11,034 nt of DNA, from NCBI GenBank assembly GCA_014885115.2, contig WKLE02000594.1:1739-12772 (forward strand). The letters are read 5' to 3'. Below are positions 6,269 through 11,034 of this stretch, in pieces. Numbering within the stretch: the first letter of the stretch is position 1; the number at the start of each line of letters is the position of its first letter. The notes beneath the pieces were generated by a model. That model was given only the letters and a program-made list of their open reading frames with translations, made no database searches and was not told where the DNA came from. The position numbers and the translations under genes were made by a program. The DNA comes from Asterionellopsis glacialis. Lineage: Eukaryota > Bacillariophyta > Plagiogrammaphyceae > Rhaphoneidales > Asterionellopsidaceae.

Positions 6269-9200
6269 ATGGACGAAGGATCCGTAGAAGCTTCTGTTGG
6301 AAAGAATGGAGATGTTAACATAGGAGGAGAATTATCAGGAGAAAGCAAAGCTGATAATGAAATTCCTAGTTCATCTATCAGATTTGATGAAGAAAACCTT
6401 CTGAAGTCTGAAATAGATGCCCAGGATCGCAAGGATCAGGAAAATGAACGACCACTTGAGATGGGATCTATTGACTTCAAGGATCATCATTCCTTAAAAT
6501 CAAGCTCTTCAACTCTATTGTTTAGACAGAGATTGGTTCAGGTCTATAACCAGCGTAACTCACAGTTTATTCTTGAAGCGAAAGAAAATGATGAAACTGG
6601 ACAAACTGAAGTTACTGCTAAAATCGGAAAGGATAGCTCGTTCGGGTTGATGGCAATGCGTGTTACCTACACACTTGTAGCGGCGGTAAGTGAAAAATCA
6701 TTTCGGTCTCCTCTCTTTTCAATTCTTCCGATGGATTTCTCACGTTTGCTTTGGTCTTTTGCTTTTACATTTATAACTTTCAGCTCATGCTGGGATTCCT
6801 TTTGATTTTCTGTCTCCAAGTTTTACTCTTTTTGTTTTTGCAATTGACGGCTCATTCTGGACTTACAGAAGATCAAGGTTTCGTTGAGTGGAGATACTTC
6901 CTAGGAACAATCTTTTCGGTACCACTTTTTGTTTACTCACTTGCTTGTGCCATGGCAATTGCAGCTGCATTTGTTGGTGACGCCTGGAATGGACATAGCT
7001 TTCTTAACCAAGTTATGCATTTTCAGGATGAAGTTGTTACTCAATGGGCAGCATTTTGGGTATTCATTGGAATTCCTCTTCTGGTTGCAGTTGTGGCATT
7101 GTTTGCCAAATCAGATGATTGGTGGAAGATTACAGCCCTCGTGTGGTACAGTTGCGTCTTTGCACTATACATGGTCTTTGCCTTTTTCGTTGTATGGTAT
7201 GAAGTCCAAGGAACAATGACAATGGTCAAGAGGCATGAAGATCTTCCTGCAGTTGAAGATGAAAATCTTCTTTCTGTCATTAAGCATACCATTCTCTTCC
7301 GCCAGATTCAACGTTTTTCAGGCGTTGAAAGTCTTGAATATATCATTGATGATAAATTGATTCAACGGAGACGATCTTCTCTATCAGAAGATGGGGGCTA
7401 TGAAGCTGAAAGAAAAACAAGGAGTTTGTATACTAAATTTACCGAGTTACCTTTCCTCAGGTCTTGGGGTATTATCATAGATGAACCTCGTAAAAGATGC
7501 CGTCAATACACCATCGACGAAGTGAGAGACCAAGCACCTTTTGTAACGTCAAATACGTGGTCACTTGAAAAGCTTTATTGTCGCTCAAGGAGTCAAAGAT
7601 ATGTAGCTGTGACGAAAGGAGAATTCCAAGTCACTACTGCACAAACCTTCTCCAGTTTAGTCTGTGCCCTTATCGGCAATGCGTTTATCACGTTGATCCT
7701 TGCATCCTTCGTTTCGTGGTTAGATGCGGGAGCAGGAGGCGTGCTGCTTATTATCTTACTCACTCTCGCCATCATGTACGGTAGTATTCGTCAGAGTTTG
7801 AATCTCTATAAGGCATATAAAAATCAAAAAGAGAGAGAAAAAAAAGATGATGGCTCCTCAGACAATAAAGTCATCTATCAAGTTTGGGAGTCCTTCCGCA
7901 TCAATAGGATAAGCAACAACACGGCATGGACCCTTTTTTTCATAGAGGTAACCGGGTTTTTCATCTGGCCCGCTGTTACGCTTTTTGCCGTTAGGAATTG
8001 GGCAATTGCCGCGTTATTCTTAATAATGGGTTCGATTTCTATGGTGCGCCACTACTTCAATTGTGCTAGTGTTTTACGGGACATTGGTGATATCGGCATT
8101 CTAGATGAAGATCTAGGTAGTGTTAGCAGCCGTCGTTTTGCACAAGTTCGTGAAGTAGATTTTCGCGAGAAGTCTAGACTGAATGTGATTATTGGAAAAA
8201 TTAGCTATGGGCGTCGTCGTAACGTTTGGATTTGGACTTTTGCGGTGTTTGTTGGTATTTTCGTTGCTCTATTTGTTGCAGCCTTTAGAGTGGGTACTTC
8301 CCCAGGAAGTGAAGGAAGTCCAGAAGGAAAGCTACTGAAGGGAACGCAATTCGAGTACAAACCTGAGCGTATGTTACCTTATCCAACTTGTCGTATGGGC
8401 AAGGGACTTTCTATTCCAGAAAATGAAGACACGGCCCTTATTGACTATACCTTTTTGGCTCAGCTAGCATATTACAACTCCGAGGATGAAAGTGTACAAA
8501 AATGGCTAGATGAATGGTTTGGTGACGGATATGCCAAGGACGAATTTGAATTCGTGAACGCTTATCGGAAAGAAGCCCAAGTTTCGTCTGCCGTACATTT
8601 CAAGCTTATCTCATTCCCACACACTTATGGTAATGACAATTTTTCAATTGTTGCCATTCGTGGTACCAACAATGCTTGGGATGCCCTCTCTGATGCTCAA
8701 CTTTGGAGTGCAGCGGCACTTTCCCAGTATTTGCGTGCTATCCTACCATTGGGAGAAATTTGGACACCCATCTTTGAAAACCTTATCAATGCCGTTAGCT
8801 GGATTGAGGCCGATAGCCTCGAGGAAGTCTCTTACTGTGAGTTTACACTTATTTCAACCACACAGCTTGAACAAGGACTCCTTTGACATTGTTTAACTCA
8901 TTATTTTGACTTTTTTCTTTTTATCAGATAAAGAGACAGTACGATTCGTTGAATACCTTAAAAGTGGTGCAGAGGAAGTCCAAAACTTTAACGATGTTAG
9001 GGTAACTGGACATTCACTCGGCGGAGGTCTCGCTTTTATCACGGGCGCTCAGACGAAGACGCCTGCAATTGGTCTATCAGGCCCAAACAACAGGTTATCG
9101 CGGAAAACTTTTGATCCCAAGATAAGTGAAGACGCTCTCGACGAATACACTTTTAATATTGTGCCGGATCGTGACCCCGTTCCTCGAATCGATGATCTTT

Positions 9201-9415
9201 CTGAGCTCTACCAGAGAATCCACTGCACCGCCCCCAAAAACAATCCTGTAGATTGTCACACAGCCTCTAGGTCCCTTTGCGAGATTCTTGTCAAATGTGG
9301 CAATAATCCTTCGACTAGTACAAGACCTATTTTTTGCGAATGTAGCAAAGTCTTCGGGTACCCGGATCCAGTTGCGCTTGGTGACGTTTCGATCACGGAT
9401 GTATGCAAATCCTAA
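6269..9415 (+). CDS. Polytopic membrane protein with C-terminal class 3 lipase domain
   Basis: This is a probable membrane-anchored lipid ester hydrolase; its substrate is unknown. Exons are 6269-6685, 6784-8836 and 8928-9415; the introns of 98 and 91 bases (GTAAGT...TTCAG and GTGAGT...ATCAG) are phase 0 and phase 1. The product is 985 residues. Residues 1-125 are acidic and Ser-rich. Membrane spans lie near 132-158, 179-203, 228-247, 255-277, 431-452, 456-473, 521-541, 544-560 and 620-640. A soluble loop (280-430) carries RRRSSLS (334-340) and TWSLEKLYC. The lipase domain follows from about 650: oxyanion-type AIRGT (763-767), nucleophile elbow GHSLG (851-855, Ser853), a likely acid in PDRDPVP (Asp906) and a likely His in CH (His934), with Cys at 923, 933, 941, 947, 960, 962 and 983. 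The CH...CE...CG tail resembles ATG15-like lipases. If the N-terminus is cytosolic, nine spans put the Cys-rich domain on the lumenal or outer side, where disulfides can form. The triad acid and His are inferred. Confidence 0.9.
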
Positions 9416-10011
9416 AACCGCACGTTTGGGGGGTATAATATGTCGTAAAGATTTCGTTTCATTGCATATTTGGCGGGCCTGAAGGCTCCATTGTTGTTCA
9501 TGGGTTAATATGTCTTGGTAGTTTCATACACTGCAGAACGTTTTTGGAATACAGTCGGATAAAAAGTAAATAGTGAGCAGATTATTATTATTTTGCCTCT
9601 AGACTAATCTTTGTTCGGCGCTCTTATAGGTTTCAGCAGGAAATGGTTGTGGAGTATATTAGTAATGTTTGTGTCTTACGCGATTGAAAGAAAACGTCAA
9701 TATGTTTGAAAAAGATTGCTGGAACAACGGACTTCGTTTGCTGATATTAACTGGTCACATTTTAGAAAATTCTTTACCTTCACATATAGTTTGCTAGATT
9801 GATATCTTCTGCTGACAATTAAAAATGGACAAATATATATTGAATTTGCTGGTAAACAGCGCAAAAGAATGGTGTGAACGGATCGGAATCTGAGCCCTAG
9901 AGTAGAACTCAAACCTCCAAATCAAAAACAAGTTACACCTAGTTGTTAGTTGTTAATAGTCTTTCGATCAAATCTCCCATAATTTTCCGAATAACATTTA
10001 GTTGAAGACCA

Positions 10012-10058
10012 TTGAAACTGCCAAGGATTCTTATAGATCTTTGAAACTACCAAGGATT
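10012..10058 (+). repeat. 18-bp direct repeat, two copies (17/18 identical)
   Basis: TTGAAACTGCCAAGGATT (10012-10029) recurs as TTGAAACTACCAAGGATT (10041-10058), a 29-base period. A partial echo, ATTGCCAAG, follows at 10072-10080. It is probably a small local duplication. Confidence 0.8.
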
Positions 10059-10095
10059 TGATGTCCTCTACATTGCCAAGTAAATGAGTTACAGT

Positions 10096-10123
10096 TGGTA
10101 CTGGTACATGGTATGGTATGGTA
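10096..10123 (+). repeat. Five TGGTA units
   Basis: TGGTA occurs at 10096, 10102, 10109, 10114 and 10119, the last three in direct tandem. It resembles the GGTAC-rich sequence upstream of the lipase gene but lacks the palindromic arrangement. Confidence 0.7.
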
Positions 10124-10532
10124 AGCTAAGGATAAAAGAATTCCGCAGAAAACACGGTACTATTAGAACTTTCAATGAGAAAATCTGTAAAATTAATGCT
10201 ATAGCTGTTTTATTTCAAAATTACAGGGGGGTTCTGAGGCTGATAAGTTTTAAAAGATAAAAGAGAAATTGTAGGGATTTCGGTTGAGCTGATACTCATA
10301 GAGCTTCATAGATTGTGAGCGTTTTCTTTTTTTCTTGACAGCGAGACCAAAAAAATCTGTTTGAATCAGAGTTGATCCAATTCCTCTTTAATCATTGCAA
10401 AATCTCAGAATACAAGAGCAATCAAACTTGGCATTATCTAAGGAGTAACTACACGTAGAGCTTTTCGACTATCATGTCCAAGTGCTCTGGTCGTTTATGA
10501 AAAAGAAAATCAATAGTAGCGTTTTTTTTAAT

Positions 10533-10769
10533 TCATTCACAAGTCAATATTGTTTTGAACTTCTCTGTGTCTCTTCTTGTTACCGTTTGAGACTCTGTCT
10601 TGGATTCTACGAATGAGCCTGTAATTGCCTTGATGATCTCCAATCTTTCAGCGTCTGCGATTGCGTCCATCGTTACCTCCTCATCTTTTAGACTGAGAGA
10701 TATCCGTTGCACTGTCTTTGACTGGCCGATATTAGTGAAGATGTTTCGAAATGGATTCTGTTCAAACAT
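10533..10769 (-). CDS. Possible small or partial hypothetical protein (78 codons)
   Basis: This is not recognised. The frame runs from ATG at 10769 to TGA at 10533 and encodes a charged, helix-prone peptide: FRNIFTNIGQSKTVQRI near the start, then KDEEVTMDAIADAERLEIIKAITG, then a Lys/Arg/Glu/Thr-rich end. The residue mix looks more like real coding sequence than the other frames of this tail. A CTCCAG that could be a splice acceptor lies just before the ATG on the minus strand, so it may instead be the last exon of a gene that starts beyond the window. No signal peptide, membrane span or known motif is visible. The overlapping plus-strand frame begins only at TTG and looks accidental. Confidence 0.33.
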   Translation of the reverse strand: MFEQNPFRNIFTNIGQSKTVQRISLSLKDEEVTMDAIADAERLEIIKAITGSFVESKTESQTVTRRDTEKFKTILTCE

Positions 10770-11034
10770 GGCGTTTCTGGAGATTCACAACAACAGGTAA
10801 AAAATTGTGTTTGGAATTTGTTGTTTCGCGAAAAAGAGTTTTGTGGTTTAGTAGTAAGTTTCAGTTCAAGTTCAAGTGCAAGAGCTCTAAAACGGAGAGT
10901 TTCATGATTCTATACCATACAGAAATTGATACTTGCACGTGCTGCTAGAAAAAAACGAATCTGTTGACACTAGACAGAAACAGAAATAATACGTGAGATG
11001 CTACTTCATACCGGTTGATGAATTTTACATGCTC
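10770..11034. other. Window end, nothing recognised
   Basis: The last 265 bases hold a short GTTCAA-type repetition (10864-10879) and no assignable gene. A minus-strand ATG at 10904 opens a short frame starting MKLSVLELL that stops after 14 codons with no clear splice donor. Confidence 0.35.

Larger units (their letters stand above)
9416..10532. other. Long intergenic tail without recognised gene
   Basis: About 1.1 kb follows the lipase stop codon. The first part should hold its 3' untranslated region. The rest is AT-rich with no convincing reading frame; a 71-codon minus-strand frame at 9697-9912 has no protein-like pattern. Two small repeats are listed separately. No tRNA cloverleaf or transposon end was seen. 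Confidence 0.5.

Noticed and set aside
10600..10800. Plus-strand frame ending at a donor-like GTAAAA
   Set aside because: It begins at TTG, is antisense to the better minus-strand frame, and has no recognisable feature.
9416..11034. tRNA or other structured RNA gene in the tail
   Set aside because: No T-loop GTTCRANYC with matching acceptor stem, and no snRNA-like conserved box, was found by eye.

Overview
The window is nuclear DNA of a photosynthetic or related stramenopile, most likely a diatom. The signs are a eukaryotic CCT chaperonin gene split by GT-AG introns, six short introns (about 90-310 bases) in four genes, compact spacing, AT-leaning intergenic DNA, and two secreted tyrosine-rich, coiled-coil proteins of a type I associate with diatoms. 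The diatom assignment is an inference from style and sequence feel; no database search was run.

Layout. (1) 322-2308, plus strand: a complete three-exon gene for the beta subunit of the cytosolic chaperonin CCT/TRiC (530 residues). (2) 2761-3782, minus strand, convergent with the first: a two-exon gene for a 255-residue secreted protein with a Tyr-rich head, Gly linker, short hydrophobic segment, coiled coil and two EF-hands. (3) 4618-5294, minus strand: a 121-residue paralogue of gene 2 with the same intron position and phase, which stops just after the coiled coil and has no EF-hands. (4) 6269-9415, plus strand, divergent from gene 3: a three-exon gene for a 985-residue polytopic membrane protein (about nine membrane spans) ending in a class 3 lipase domain with a GHSLG nucleophile elbow. 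(5) 10533-10769, minus strand: a weakly supported 78-codon reading frame in an otherwise empty tail.

The genes do not form an evident pathway. Gene 1 is a housekeeping folding gene. Genes 2 and 3 are a tandem duplication in which one copy has calcium-binding hands and the other does not; this pair is the most distinctive gene content. Gene 4 probably acts on membrane lipids at the lumenal or outer face of a membrane.

The non-coding DNA has one clear anomaly. The 975 bases between genes 3 and 4 are packed with GGTAC/GTACC words (18 by hand count between 5415 and 6230, against fewer than 2 expected by chance). Many are arranged as perfect palindromes or hairpins, followed by a 22-base direct repeat ending 14 bases before the gene 4 start codon. 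A second cluster of three near-perfect dyads lies 170-255 bases upstream of the gene 2 start codon. No tRNA, rRNA, CRISPR array or transposase was recognised.
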